Below, piece by piece: positions 1-6,380 of a stretch of DNA of 9,861 nt (positions within the stretch are counted from its first letter, which is position 1; every line of letters starts with the position of its first letter). Under the pieces are notes generated by a model that was given only the letters and a program-made list of their open reading frames with translations, did not search any database and was not told the DNA's origin. The translations under genes were made by a program, and so were the position numbers. The stretch is from Clostridia bacterium. Its GTDB lineage: Bacteria > Bacillota > Clostridia > Oscillospirales > Acutalibacteraceae. The stretch spans positions 1 through 9,861 of the forward strand of contig JAFTCS010000161.1 in NCBI GenBank assembly GCA_017454565.1, written 5' to 3'.

Positions 1-581
1 CAAATCCTGCCATTACCGCAAGAATAGTTATGATGGTAGCATTTTCAGGCTCCATGACAAACTGGGTCTATCCCGGCACCATGAAGACGCCGGACGCTGT
101 TTCATCCGCCACACCTTTGGCAGCTGCGGCAAAGTGCACGATCTCCATGATGCCCTCAGATCTTGACCTGTTTCTTGGAAAGCATGCCGGCTGTATCGGA
201 GAGACCTGCGCACTGGCTCTGCTTATCGGCGGAGTCTATCTTATTATAAGGCGTGTAATCAGCTGGCACACACCGCTGGTTTTTGTGTCAACGGTAGCGC
301 TCATGGCATTTTTCTGCGGAAAAGACCCGCTTTATCAGGTTCTTTCCGGAGGTCTGCTGCTTGGCGCGATCTTCATGGCTACGGATTATTCCACCACGCC
401 CCACACAAAATGGGGAAAAGTCATTTTCGGCGTCGGCTGCGGACTTATAACCGTCCTGATACGCTTCTGGGGAAATCTTCCGGAGGGAGTCTCGTTCTCC
501 ATACTCATTATGAATATACTCACACCCTATATAGACAGACTCACAAGAGTAAAGCCTTTGGCGGGAGGTGCTGAGCCATGA
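1..581 (+). CDS. rnfD: RnfD, electron transport complex subunit D (5' truncated)
   Basis: This is the C-terminal part of an integral membrane subunit of the Rnf complex; the frame is open to the window edge (first whole codon at base 3), so the start lies upstream. The FMN-binding signature is visible as SSATPLA near base 105. Its Thr (codon 111-113) is the expected site of covalent FMN attachment by phosphoester bond, as in the NqrB/RnfD family. A second family signature, MATDYSTTPHTKWG, lies near 376-417. Several hydrophobic segments follow (for example around 207-245, 275-315, 418-470 and 490-530), fitting the multi-helix family fold. The stop overlaps the rnfG start in an ATGA (578-581), implying translational coupling. 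rnfC is expected upstream in the usual clostridial order C-D-G-E-A-B. Identity is firm; only the N-terminus is missing. Confidence 0.95.
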   Translation, partial: NPAITARIVMMVAFSGSMTNWVYPGTMKTPDAVSSATPLAAAAKCTISMMPSDLDLFLGKHAGCIGETCALALLIGGVYLIIRRVISWHTPLVFVSTVALMAFFCGKDPLYQVLSGGLLLGAIFMATDYSTTPHTKWGKVIFGVGCGLITVLIRFWGNLPEGVSFSILIMNILTPYIDRLTRVKPLAGGAEP

Positions 582-1108
582 AGGATATGCTCAAACCCGT
601 CATAGTGCTGGCGTCTATCTGTCTGATAGCGACGGCTATGCTGGCGTATGTAAACGAGCTTACACAGCCCGTGATAATAAAAGCCGAAGAGCAGGCAGCG
701 GCAGCAGCCCGCAGCGAGGTTCTGCCCGATGCAAAAAAGTTTGAAAAGTTAGATTTTCCAAAGCTGCCCGACGGCGTAAACGAGCTGTACAAAGGAGATA
801 ACGGTACCGGATATGTAGTACAGGTTCACACCAAGGGCTATGGCGGGGATATCAAGATAATATGCGGAGTTGACATGGACGGCAGGATCACAGGTGTAAA
901 GACCCTTTCTCACAGCGAGACCAGCGGAGTGGGAACCAAGGCCGTTGACAACAATTCCGGCTACCGTGATAAGTTTGTGGGCAAGGATAAAAGGGGCTGC
1001 GAGTCGGTTGACGCTATAACCGGAGCGACCATATCCTCTAACGCTTATAAAAAGGCGTTGAGGATAGCTCTTGACGCCTGTAAGCTGGCCATGGAGGTGA
1101 AGGGATGA
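578..1108 (+). CDS. rnfG: RnfG, flavin-carrying subunit G
   Basis: The product is 176 aa, about the usual size for clostridial RnfG. One N-terminal transmembrane segment (about residues 6-24) anchors an extracytoplasmic FMN-binding domain. The flavinylation motif is seen as DAITGATISS, with Thr151 as the expected site of covalent FMN attachment; a flavin transferase (ApbE) would do this but is not in the window. The domain's GYGGDIKI and SHSETSGVG segments are also typical of the FMN-binding family. The start is the ATG within the ATGA overlap with rnfD, preceded by GGGAGGTG at 563-570. The stop overlaps the rnfE start in the same way (1105-1108). RnfG passes electrons between flavins at the outer face of the membrane during ferredoxin:NAD+ oxidoreduction. 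Identity is firm. Confidence 0.95.
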   Translation: MKDMLKPVIVLASICLIATAMLAYVNELTQPVIIKAEEQAAAAARSEVLPDAKKFEKLDFPKLPDGVNELYKGDNGTGYVVQVHTKGYGGDIKIICGVDMDGRITGVKTLSHSETSGVGTKAVDNNSGYRDKFVGKDKRGCESVDAITGATISSNAYKKALRIALDACKLAMEVKG

Positions 1109-1791
1109 AAACGCTTAACAACTTTACAAAGGGCATTATCAGAGAAAACCCGGTGCTTGTTCTCGTGCTGGGAACATGCCCGACTCTGGCTACCTCCACA
1201 AGCGTTATAAACGCTCTGGGAATGGGTGTGGCTGCTACTGTGGTGCTGCTGTTTTCAAATATCCTCATCTCTGCGCTGAGAAAGGTCATTCCCGATAAGG
1301 TGCGCATACCCTGCTATATTGTTCTTATCGCCGGTCTGGTAACGGCGGTGCAGATGCTCGTAAAGGCATACGCGCCTGCTCTGAATGACAGCCTGGGCAT
1401 TTATCTTCCGCTGATCGTCGTAAACTGCATTATTCTCGGCAGGGCAGAGATGTTTGCGAGCAAGAATAAGGTCCTTGCATCAGCCTTTGACGGTCTGGGA
1501 ATGGGCATAGGCTTTACTCTGGCGCTGTTTCTTATGGCTTCGGTGCGTGAGATATTCGGAAACGGCACTTTCTGCGGAATGGAGATACCTTTCCTGACAG
1601 ACAATAAAATTTCCATTCTCACTATGGCTCCCGGCGGCTTTATGGTGTTCGGTCTGCTTATTGCCTGCGTGAACAAGTTCGGAAAGAGCAAGCCGAAAAA
1701 GTCAGACTTCGGCTGTGAGGGCTGTCCTCAGGCGGATATTTGCGGCAAGGCATCAGGCAAGGATGCGAAGGAGGCGGGCAAGGATGACTAA
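1105..1791 (+). CDS. rnfE: RnfE, integral membrane subunit E with Cys-rich C-terminal tail
   Basis: The product is a 228-aa polytopic membrane protein of the RnfA/RnfE (NqrD/NqrE) family. The family's paired cysteines are present: Cys25 in LGTCPTLA and Cys108 in VVNCIILG. In this family they are known, with their counterparts in RnfA, to hold an intramembrane [2Fe-2S] cluster. The core ends near residue 195. It is followed by a hydrophilic tail of about 34 residues with three cysteines in the pattern C204-x2-C207-x5-C213 and a Lys/Asp-rich end. The start is the ATG in the ATGA overlap with rnfG, behind GGAGGTGA at 1093-1100. The 3' end overlaps rnfA by 8 nt. rnfE is told from rnfA by gene order and by GTCPTLA versus GICPFLG. 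The tail is not needed for the core fold; I have seen similar Cys tails in clostridial homologues, but its role is unknown. Confidence 0.94.
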   Translation: MKTLNNFTKGIIRENPVLVLVLGTCPTLATSTSVINALGMGVAATVVLLFSNILISALRKVIPDKVRIPCYIVLIAGLVTAVQMLVKAYAPALNDSLGIYLPLIVVNCIILGRAEMFASKNKVLASAFDGLGMGIGFTLALFLMASVREIFGNGTFCGMEIPFLTDNKISILTMAPGGFMVFGLLIACVNKFGKSKPKKSDFGCEGCPQADICGKASGKDAKEAGKDD

Positions 1792-2374
1792 CCTTATAAT
1801 AATACTGCTTTCCGCAGTGTTCATAAATAACTATGTTCTCTCCAAATTTCTTGGAATATGCCCGTTTTTAGGCGTTTCAAAAAAGCTTGGTTCGGCGGTG
1901 GGCATGAGCCTTGCTGTAATTTTTGTAATGCTCATTGCAACCGCAGTGACATGGCCGATACAGAAATTCCTGCTTGACCCTAAGGATCTCGGTTATTTGC
2001 AGACGATCGTTTTCATACTGGTAATTGCGGCTCTGGTACAGCTTGTTGAGATAGTCTTAAAAAGATATGTGCCCTCGCTGCACAAATCTCTGGGTGTGTA
2101 CCTGCCTCTTATAACCACAAACTGCGCTGTGCTGGGTGTTACCATTCTCAACATAAGCGAGAACTATACTTTCATTGAGTCAATGGTGAACTCTCTTGGC
2201 AGCGGGCTGGGCTTTATGCTGGCTATGGTAATGTTTTCAGGTGTGCGCTCCACTATTGAGGGCAGCGATATACCTGAGTGTTTCAGGGGACTGCCCATTA
2301 CACTTATTGCGGCGGCGATCACGTCACTTTCATTTATGGGTTTCGGCGGAGTGATCGAAAACCTGTTCTCTTAA
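1784..2374 (+). CDS. rnfA: RnfA, integral membrane subunit A
   Basis: The product is 196 aa, close to the usual size (about 190). It is a six-helix membrane protein paralogous to RnfE. Cys26 in LGICPFLG and Cys114 in TTNCAVLG are the conserved cysteines that complete the intramembrane [2Fe-2S] site shared with RnfE. The start is the ATG at 1784 (MTNLIIILLSAVF), because the protein then begins with the family's first helix and has AAGGAGG at 1768-1774, nine bases upstream. A longer in-frame version beginning at 1715 would add an Arg-rich stretch that no family member has and that lies wholly within rnfE. The 8-nt overlap with rnfE points to coupled translation. It ends 10 nt before rnfB. Confidence 0.95.
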   Translation: MTNLIIILLSAVFINNYVLSKFLGICPFLGVSKKLGSAVGMSLAVIFVMLIATAVTWPIQKFLLDPKDLGYLQTIVFILVIAALVQLVEIVLKRYVPSLHKSLGVYLPLITTNCAVLGVTILNISENYTFIESMVNSLGSGLGFMLAMVMFSGVRSTIEGSDIPECFRGLPITLIAAAITSLSFMGFGGVIENLFS

Positions 2375-2384
2375 CGGAGGTGCT

Positions 2385-3197
2385 TTGAAGTTGGAACCGA
2401 TACTGACTGCGGTAATACCTGTGGTCATAATAGGAATAATATGCGCGGTGGTTCTGGTCGTGGCGTCACGGGTAATGGCTGTGAAGGAGGACGAGAATCT
2501 TCCGAAGATAAGGGAATGTCTGCCGGGTGCAAACTGCGGAGCCTGCGGATTTCCCGGCTGTGACGGCTACGCAAAGGCGCTTTGTGAAAAGCCCGATACG
2601 GCTGTAAATCTGTGCGTACCGGGCGGCGGCAAGGTGGCTAAGGAGCTGAGTGAGCTTTTAGGCAGGGATTATGCTGAGGTAGAGAAGAAAACCGCCACAG
2701 TACACTGCAACGGCGACTGCACCAGGACCCATGACAAGGTGGATTATCACGGCATGAACAGCTGCAAAGGAGCAAAGCTTCTTTACGGCGGCAAAGGAAC
2801 ATGTGCTTACGGCTGTCTCGGACTGGGCGACTGCGTAAGTGCCTGTCCGGAGCATGCTATCTGCATTGTCAACGGAGTGGCAAAGGTAAACAAAAATGCC
2901 TGCATAGGCTGAGGTATATGTGTCAAGACCTGTCCGAACAGGCTCATAACCCTTGAAAAGAGCGTGAAAATGGTCATGGTGACATGCAGCAATAAGGATA
3001 AGGGAGCCGCAACGAAAAAAGCCTGTACAAACGGTTGTCTCGGCTGCAGGAGATGCGAACGTGTTTGTCCGATGGGCGCTATCAAGGTAGTCGACAATGT
3101 GGCTGTGATAGACCACAGCAAATGTGAGGACTGCACCGATTTCGGTATATGCGCCAAGAGCTGCACATCAGGCTGTCTGATAATTGTAAACGACTGA
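2385..3197 (+). CDS. rnfB: RnfB, iron-sulfur subunit B, with in-frame UGA at a cluster cysteine (candidate selenoprotein)
   Basis: RnfB is the cytoplasmic, membrane-anchored subunit expected to take electrons from ferredoxin. In order: a transmembrane helix (about residues 6-28); the 4Fe-4S domain with C45, C51, C54, C59 and C77 (CLPGANCGACGFPGC); then two ferredoxin-type pairs. Motif 1 is C140-x3-C144-x5-C150-x3-C154-P and motif 2 is C173-x2-U176-x2-C179-x3-C183-P. Motif 3 is C218-x2-C221-x2-C224-x3-C228-P, and the altered motif 4 is C247-x2-C250-x5-C256-x3-C260. Codon 176 is TGA (2910-2912), exactly where family members have Cys. The frame stays open for 94 further codons and ends TGA-TAA-TAA. 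Full length is 270 aa. UGA also ends rnfD, rnfG and pflB, so it is a true stop here. The start is TTG at 2385; a TTG at 2391 sits at better spacing from GGAGGTG (2376-2382) and is equally possible. Identity is firm. Selenocysteine is inferred; a nonsense mutation or sequence error is the alternative. Confidence 0.88.
2910..2948 (+). promoter_or_regulatory. Candidate bacterial SECIS hairpin following the rnfB UGA
   Basis: Directly after the UGA the mRNA can fold. There is a lower stem TATG/CATA (2917-2920 with 2945-2948), a 5-nt bulge (2921-2925), AG/CT (2926-2927 with 2943-2944), a bulged A2928, then CCTGT/ACAGG (2929-2933 with 2938-2942) around a CCGA loop. The loop begins 21 nt after the UGA, within the distance range known for bacterial SECIS elements, which must lie in the coding region just downstream. 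Against it, the loop lacks the GU of the E. coli fdhF element, and the upper stem encodes the conserved Cys-Pro region, so pairing may be chance. Confidence 0.4.
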
Positions 3198-3219
3198 TAA
3201 TAATATCGCAATAAAAGAA

Positions 3220-3268
3220 AAAAGTTTCGCCGGCCTTTTCAAAGGTTTGAGCGAAACTTTTATTTTTT
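3220..3268. terminator. Bidirectional intrinsic terminator between rnfB and the lipoprotein gene
   Basis: The arms AAAGTTTCGC (3221-3230) and GCGAAACTTT (3251-3260) pair perfectly, extended by A3220-T3261. A second inner pairing is CCTTT (3234-3238) with AAAGG (3241-3245). The hairpin is flanked by an A-rich run on the left and TTATTTTTTATT on the right, so it can end transcription of the rnf operon on the + strand. Read on the - strand it is followed by TTTTTTCTTTTATT, so it can also end the convergent deaD-lipoprotein unit. Confidence 0.88.
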
Positions 3269-3304
3269 ATTCATGGGATGATAGTATAAATTTTGAGAGC
3301 CTGA

Positions 3305-3411
3305 GATGTCAGGGGCTTACGCCCCCGAACCCCCAAAGCGTTTCGCTCTCTGCGGAGAGCGAGTCAGGGGGACTTTTGCGGAAAAGTCCCCCCTGACATC
3401 CCCCGAAAACG
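3305..3411 (-). repeat. Dispersed hairpin repeat, copy 1 (inverted relative to copy 2)
   Basis: This is a GC-rich, non-coding intergenic block. Bases 3335-3411, read on the - strand, match 9588-9665 on the + strand with only a handful of differences. Internal structure is strong: GCTCTC-TGCG-GAGAGC (3345-3360); GGGGC-TTAC-GCCCC (3312-3325); and GTCAGGGGGACTTTT (3363-3377) pairing with AAAAGTCCCCCCTGAC (3382-3397) with one bulged C. GATGTCAGGGG (3305-3315) is also an exact inverted repeat of CCCCTGACATC (3390-3400), giving MITE-like ends. No transposase is present. It could be a REP/MITE-like family scattered in the genome. Confidence 0.8.
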
Positions 3412-3453
3412 ATGTTTATCCTTTTCAGAGTTTCACTGATTCAGGTAATAGTC

Positions 3454-4164
3454 TTATGAAAGCGATGTGTCGTTAAATACCTTTTCATATATTGCCGCGT
3501 CTTCGGGACGGCAGCAAAGAGCTATCTCGTTGTAGCCTCCGTTTTTTACCCTTATGCGCTGAAAAACAAAAACCTCGTTGCCGCTCTGGTCGGTGGTTAT
3601 CATCTTGCAGATCACTTCTTTCTGATCCGTAGTGTATACCCGCGCATCAGGATAGCGGCTTTTCAGGTAATCGGACATCTGGCGGTAGGTGAGGGTGGTG
3701 TCCTCAACGGATTCTGCAAGAAGTGTGGCTGTACCCTCAGCGTTACTGAGATATATTCCGAATCTGGGAATATAGTCGGTGTTGAGAATGCAGAACTCCT
3801 CCGGGAATACTGCGTTCAGCGAAAGTACGCTGGAGGTGTATTTCAGCTTGCCCTTTGATGCCCTGCTCACGCCTACGGGCAGAACGACCGGCGCCGATGC
3901 CTGCGATGCTTCAGAGGTCTGTGACACTTTGGAAGGCTCCGGACTTTTTGAGGTGTCCTTTGAGACTTGTGAAGGACTGCTGCTTTCGGCACTCTCCTGT
4001 GAGCTTTCCGGTAATGAAGCTGCTGAGGTGACATCTGAGACTGATTCACTGTAAGAAGCTTTGCTGTGCTTTGCAGACCCGTTATTATTTTTTGAGCAGC
4101 CGCAGAAAGCTGATGCCAGCACTGCGGCAAGAGCCAAAACTATAAGTGGGTTTCTTTTTTTCAT
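3454..4164 (-). CDS. Ser-rich secreted lipoprotein of unknown function
   Basis: The product is 236 aa from the ATG at 4164. It has a lipoprotein signal peptide: KKRN, a hydrophobic core (LIVLALAAVLASA), then FCGC with Cys23 as the likely lipidated residue. The -3 to -1 residues F-C-G are a loose lipobox. Residues about 24-95 form a low-complexity Ser/Glu/Pro/Lys linker, probably spanning the cell wall. Residues about 95-236 are a compact alpha/beta domain whose pattern (VLSLNAVFPEEF, then a helix with YLKSRYPDA, then alternating strands ending NGGYNEIALCCRPED) resembles PsbP/Mog1-like lipoproteins; that is a weak inference. The ATG is chosen over a GTG at 4173 because GGTGATCC just upstream matches the extended anti-SD sequence. 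The gene lies 27 nt after deaD and may share its transcript. I do not recognise a specific function. Confidence 0.8.
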   Translation of the reverse strand: MKKRNPLIVLALAAVLASAFCGCSKNNNGSAKHSKASYSESVSDVTSAASLPESSQESAESSSPSQVSKDTSKSPEPSKVSQTSEASQASAPVVLPVGVSRASKGKLKYTSSVLSLNAVFPEEFCILNTDYIPRFGIYLSNAEGTATLLAESVEDTTLTYRQMSDYLKSRYPDARVYTTDQKEVICKMITTDQSGNEVFVFQRIRVKNGGYNEIALCCRPEDAAIYEKVFNDTSLS

Positions 4165-4191
4165 CAGGATCACCCGGTTTTATATATAATG

Positions 4192-5919
4192 TTACACACC
4201 GTGGCGCCGGTTATATCTTTGAGATGAGTTTCCGCGTCCTTTGCTGCTGCGGACGTTCGTCTTTGTTCTGCGGGAATCATGGCTGCTGCCGTGCTGACGG
4301 TGTGAATGCTTCTGCTGCTCCTCAAAAAGCCTTGTCTTTACCGGTCTGCCGCAGACCTTTGCCCCGTACATGCGGTCAATAACGTCGTCAATGGAGTCAG
4401 AGGGTACGGCAACAACGGAATAATCGTCATAAATTTCTATCTTGCCTATATCCGCCCCATGCAGTGAGCTGTGTTCCGCTATGGATGCCACAAGATGATT
4501 TGGGGCTGCATGGCTTGAACGGCCGATATCTATTACTATCCTGCTGAAATTTGTGTTTCCGTTTTTGGTGTACTGTTTCTTCTCCTGCTTTATGTCGGCA
4601 ATGCGCACCTCTTTTTCGGAGAAATTCATTTCAAGAGCAGCCGCAGCTATATCGAACAGGGAATAGCCCTTTTCAAGAAGCATGTTTACCATATCAGTAT
4701 AAGCCTTTCCCTTGCCGGATTCAAGTGCCGAAATTACAGTTTCCGAGTTTTTTTCGTGCATGCGGTTCCTTATGTCCTCGCCTGTGGGTACGGGTATCTC
4801 GCTGACAGTGCATTTAAGTTCCCGCACGATATCCCTAAGCTCCATTACCTGGCGTCTTCCGCTGCATATCGTGACTGAGGTGCCGTCCTTGCCGACTCTT
4901 CCTGTACGGCCTATGCGGTGAACGTAATACTCATTGTTCTGGGGTATATCATAGTTGAACACAAATTCAACGTCATTTACGTCAATGCCCCTTGCGGCAA
5001 CGTCGGTGGCTACAAGTATGGATGTGGTGCCGTATTTGAACTTATCCATAACTGCGGTGCGCTGACTCTGCTTGAGGTCGCCGTGAAGAGCGTCGGCGTT
5101 GAAACCGCTCTTTTGCAGGCTGTCGGTAAGCTCGTCGGCCATTTTTTTGGTGTTGCAGAATACCATCGAAAGCGACGGTGCATAATAATACAAAAGCAGC
5201 TTTAATGCGTCCGACTTTCTGCCCATAGGCACGTCAACATACTGCTGCACTATATTGTCAAGTGTGATCTGCTTGCGGCTCACCTGAACCACCTGTGGGT
5301 CTTTCTGGAACTCATGGGTGATTGCCATTATTGAGGGCGGCATGGTGGCCGAGAAAAGCACTGTCTGTCTCTCTTCGGGAGTCTCCCTCAGAATGGTCTC
5401 CATATCCTCTTTGAAGCCCATGCTCAGCATTTCGTCCGCCTCGTCAAGAACGACATATTTTACGTTGTCGAGCCTGAGGGTGCGCCTTCTCATGTGGTCC
5501 ATAATTCTGCCGGGTGTGCCGATGACCACGTTTGCTTTTTTGAGCTGGGTTATCTGCCTGTCCATAGCCGCACCGCCGTAGACCTCTACCGGACGTATAC
5601 CGCAGATGAACTTTGTAAGCTTCCTGATCTCCTCACCGCACTGCAGGGCGAGCTCTCTGGTGGGGCACATTATGAGCACCTGCACAGTGGGTTTGTCCTC
5701 GCGGGTATTTATCTTTTCTATTGCGGGAATTGCAAAGGCCATGGTTTTTCCTGTACCGGTCTGTGAACGTCCGATGACATCCTTTCCCTCTCGGATAAGA
5801 GGTATTGCCTGAGCCTGTATTTCTGTGGGTGCTTCAAATTCCATTTCATCCAGTGCGCGCATTATCCTTGGATCAAGCATAAGCTCGCTGAATCCTGAAA
5901 CTAAACCAATGTTGTCCAT
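4192..5919 (-). CDS. deaD: DEAD-box ATP-dependent RNA helicase (DeaD/CsdA-like)
   Basis: The product is 575 aa. All core motifs are present: the Q motif region (GFSEL...APTEIQ, residues 9-35), Walker A SQTGTGKT (52-59), PTRELA (86-91), TPGR (135-138), DEAD (159-162), SAT (190-192), ARGID (309-313) and HRIGRTGR (334-341). A DbpA-type RNA-binding domain follows at about 455-525 (FSRIVIDIG ... DYSVVAVPSD ... VKTRLF), then a basic Arg/Ser/His-rich tail. This layout is that of DeaD/CsdA and YxiN-type helicases, which remodel rRNA and mRNA duplexes in ribosome assembly, cold adaptation and RNA decay. The tail suggests extra RNA affinity. The start is the ATG at 5919, with GAGG six bases upstream; longer GTG or ATG starts at 5949 and 5931 lack a good site. 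A near-consensus promoter lies upstream. Whether it is the DeaD, CshA or DbpA orthologue cannot be settled here. Confidence 0.93.
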   Translation of the reverse strand: MDNIGLVSGFSELMLDPRIMRALDEMEFEAPTEIQAQAIPLIREGKDVIGRSQTGTGKTMAFAIPAIEKINTREDKPTVQVLIMCPTRELALQCGEEIRKLTKFICGIRPVEVYGGAAMDRQITQLKKANVVIGTPGRIMDHMRRRTLRLDNVKYVVLDEADEMLSMGFKEDMETILRETPEERQTVLFSATMPPSIMAITHEFQKDPQVVQVSRKQITLDNIVQQYVDVPMGRKSDALKLLLYYYAPSLSMVFCNTKKMADELTDSLQKSGFNADALHGDLKQSQRTAVMDKFKYGTTSILVATDVAARGIDVNDVEFVFNYDIPQNNEYYVHRIGRTGRVGKDGTSVTICSGRRQVMELRDIVRELKCTVSEIPVPTGEDIRNRMHEKNSETVISALESGKGKAYTDMVNMLLEKGYSLFDIAAAALEMNFSEKEVRIADIKQEKKQYTKNGNTNFSRIVIDIGRSSHAAPNHLVASIAEHSSLHGADIGKIEIYDDYSVVAVPSDSIDDVIDRMYGAKVCGRPVKTRLFEEQQKHSHRQHGSSHDSRRTKTNVRSSKGRGNSSQRYNRRHGV

Positions 5920-5972
5920 TTTATTCCTCATTCTTTCTTTTCTGTTCACATTTTTTGCTTATTAACCACACT

Positions 5973-6001
5973 ATTGTATCAGAAAACTGCCTCTATGTCA
6001 A
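5973..6001 (-). promoter_or_regulatory. Sigma-A promoter for deaD
   Basis: Read on the - strand: TTGACA (6001-5996), 17 nt, TACAAT (5978-5973). This is a consensus -35 and a one-mismatch -10 at ideal spacing. Transcription would start near 5966, giving a leader of about 46 nt before the deaD ATG at 5919. It likely drives deaD and, by read-through, the lipoprotein gene. Confidence 0.8.
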
Positions 6002-6206
6002 TCGGATAATGTCCAATTTTTCTCTGCGGAAAAAAGAAGCCTGGTTATTGGCGGCTGATCTGTTTCTGAAAATATTTTTTGCTTTACAGGGTATACAACA
6101 GATATACATTCAGAATAGCTGCTGCACAATATATTGTGGTATAAATTTGATTTGCAAAAACTTACCTATTAAAAAAAGGAATAATTATTATATTTTGGTC
6201 AAGCGT

Positions 6207-6232
6207 ACGATAATTTGTTTTGGCACGATAAT
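6207..6232 (+). promoter_or_regulatory. Direct repeat ACGATAAT pair upstream of the pfl promoter
   Basis: ACGATAAT occurs at 6207-6214 and again at 6225-6232, an 18-nt period. The second copy ends 4 nt before the -35 hexamer of the pfl promoter. Placement and spacing fit a binding site for a dimeric activator or repressor. I do not recognise the regulator, and in AT-rich DNA chance is possible. Confidence 0.35.
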
Positions 6233-6236
6233 ACCG

Positions 6237-6265
6237 TTGACAAAACAGTCAAATCGCTATATATT
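6237..6265 (+). promoter_or_regulatory. Sigma-A promoter for pflBA
   Basis: TTGACA (6237-6242), 17 nt, TATATT (6260-6265): a consensus -35 and a one-mismatch -10. Transcription would begin near 6272, giving a leader of about 160 nt before the pflB ATG. TTGTGA at 6282-6287, followed by a weak TGCAA half-site, faintly recalls a Rex (redox) operator but is too degenerate to call. Confidence 0.7.
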
Positions 6266-6307
6266 AAAGTTAACGCATTTATTGTGACGCTCTGCGGTGC
6301 AATATCA

Positions 6308-6380
6308 AAGAGCAGTATGGATAAAACAACACCCGTACCATACGTTACACTACAAAATGATAAAACTCGTATCTGCTCTT
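6308..6380 (+). promoter_or_regulatory. Structured 5' leader of pflB (unassigned)
   Basis: Within the inferred leader, AAGAGCAG (6308-6315) is an exact complement of CTGCTCTT (6373-6380). Inside it, TATGG (6316-6320) pairs with CCATA (6338-6342). A competing pairing is GCTCT (6289-6293) with AGAGC (6309-6313), so two exclusive folds are possible. There is no U-tract, so it is not a plain terminator. I do not match it to a known riboswitch class. Confidence 0.35.

Noticed and set aside
2385..2912. rnfB as a simple 175-aa protein ending at the first UGA, with a separate 77-aa ferredoxin gene downstream
   Set aside because: The downstream frame is the same frame with no ribosome binding site before its ATG at 2964. 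Splitting there would cut a ferredoxin motif (C-I-G / G-I-C-V-K-T-C-P) in two.
2658..3211. Two antisense open frames opposite rnfB
   Set aside because: They are shadows of the Cys-rich rnfB coding frame, which is clearly the real one. They have no start signals and no recognisable domain.
4165..4200. Promoter (TATATATAA) for the lipoprotein gene
   Set aside because: The AT-run is suggestive, but no -35 hexamer lies at proper spacing. Read-through from deaD is the simpler reading.
5955..6287. 110-codon open frame in the deaD-pflB intergenic region
   Set aside because: It has no ribosome binding site, AT-driven composition rich in Ile, Lys and Cys, and it overlaps both inferred promoters, including the whole pfl promoter. 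It resembles no protein I recognise.
6282..6303. Possible Rex operator TTGTGA...TGCAA in the pfl leader
   Set aside because: Only one half-site is good. Spacing and the second half are too degenerate to call from sequence alone.
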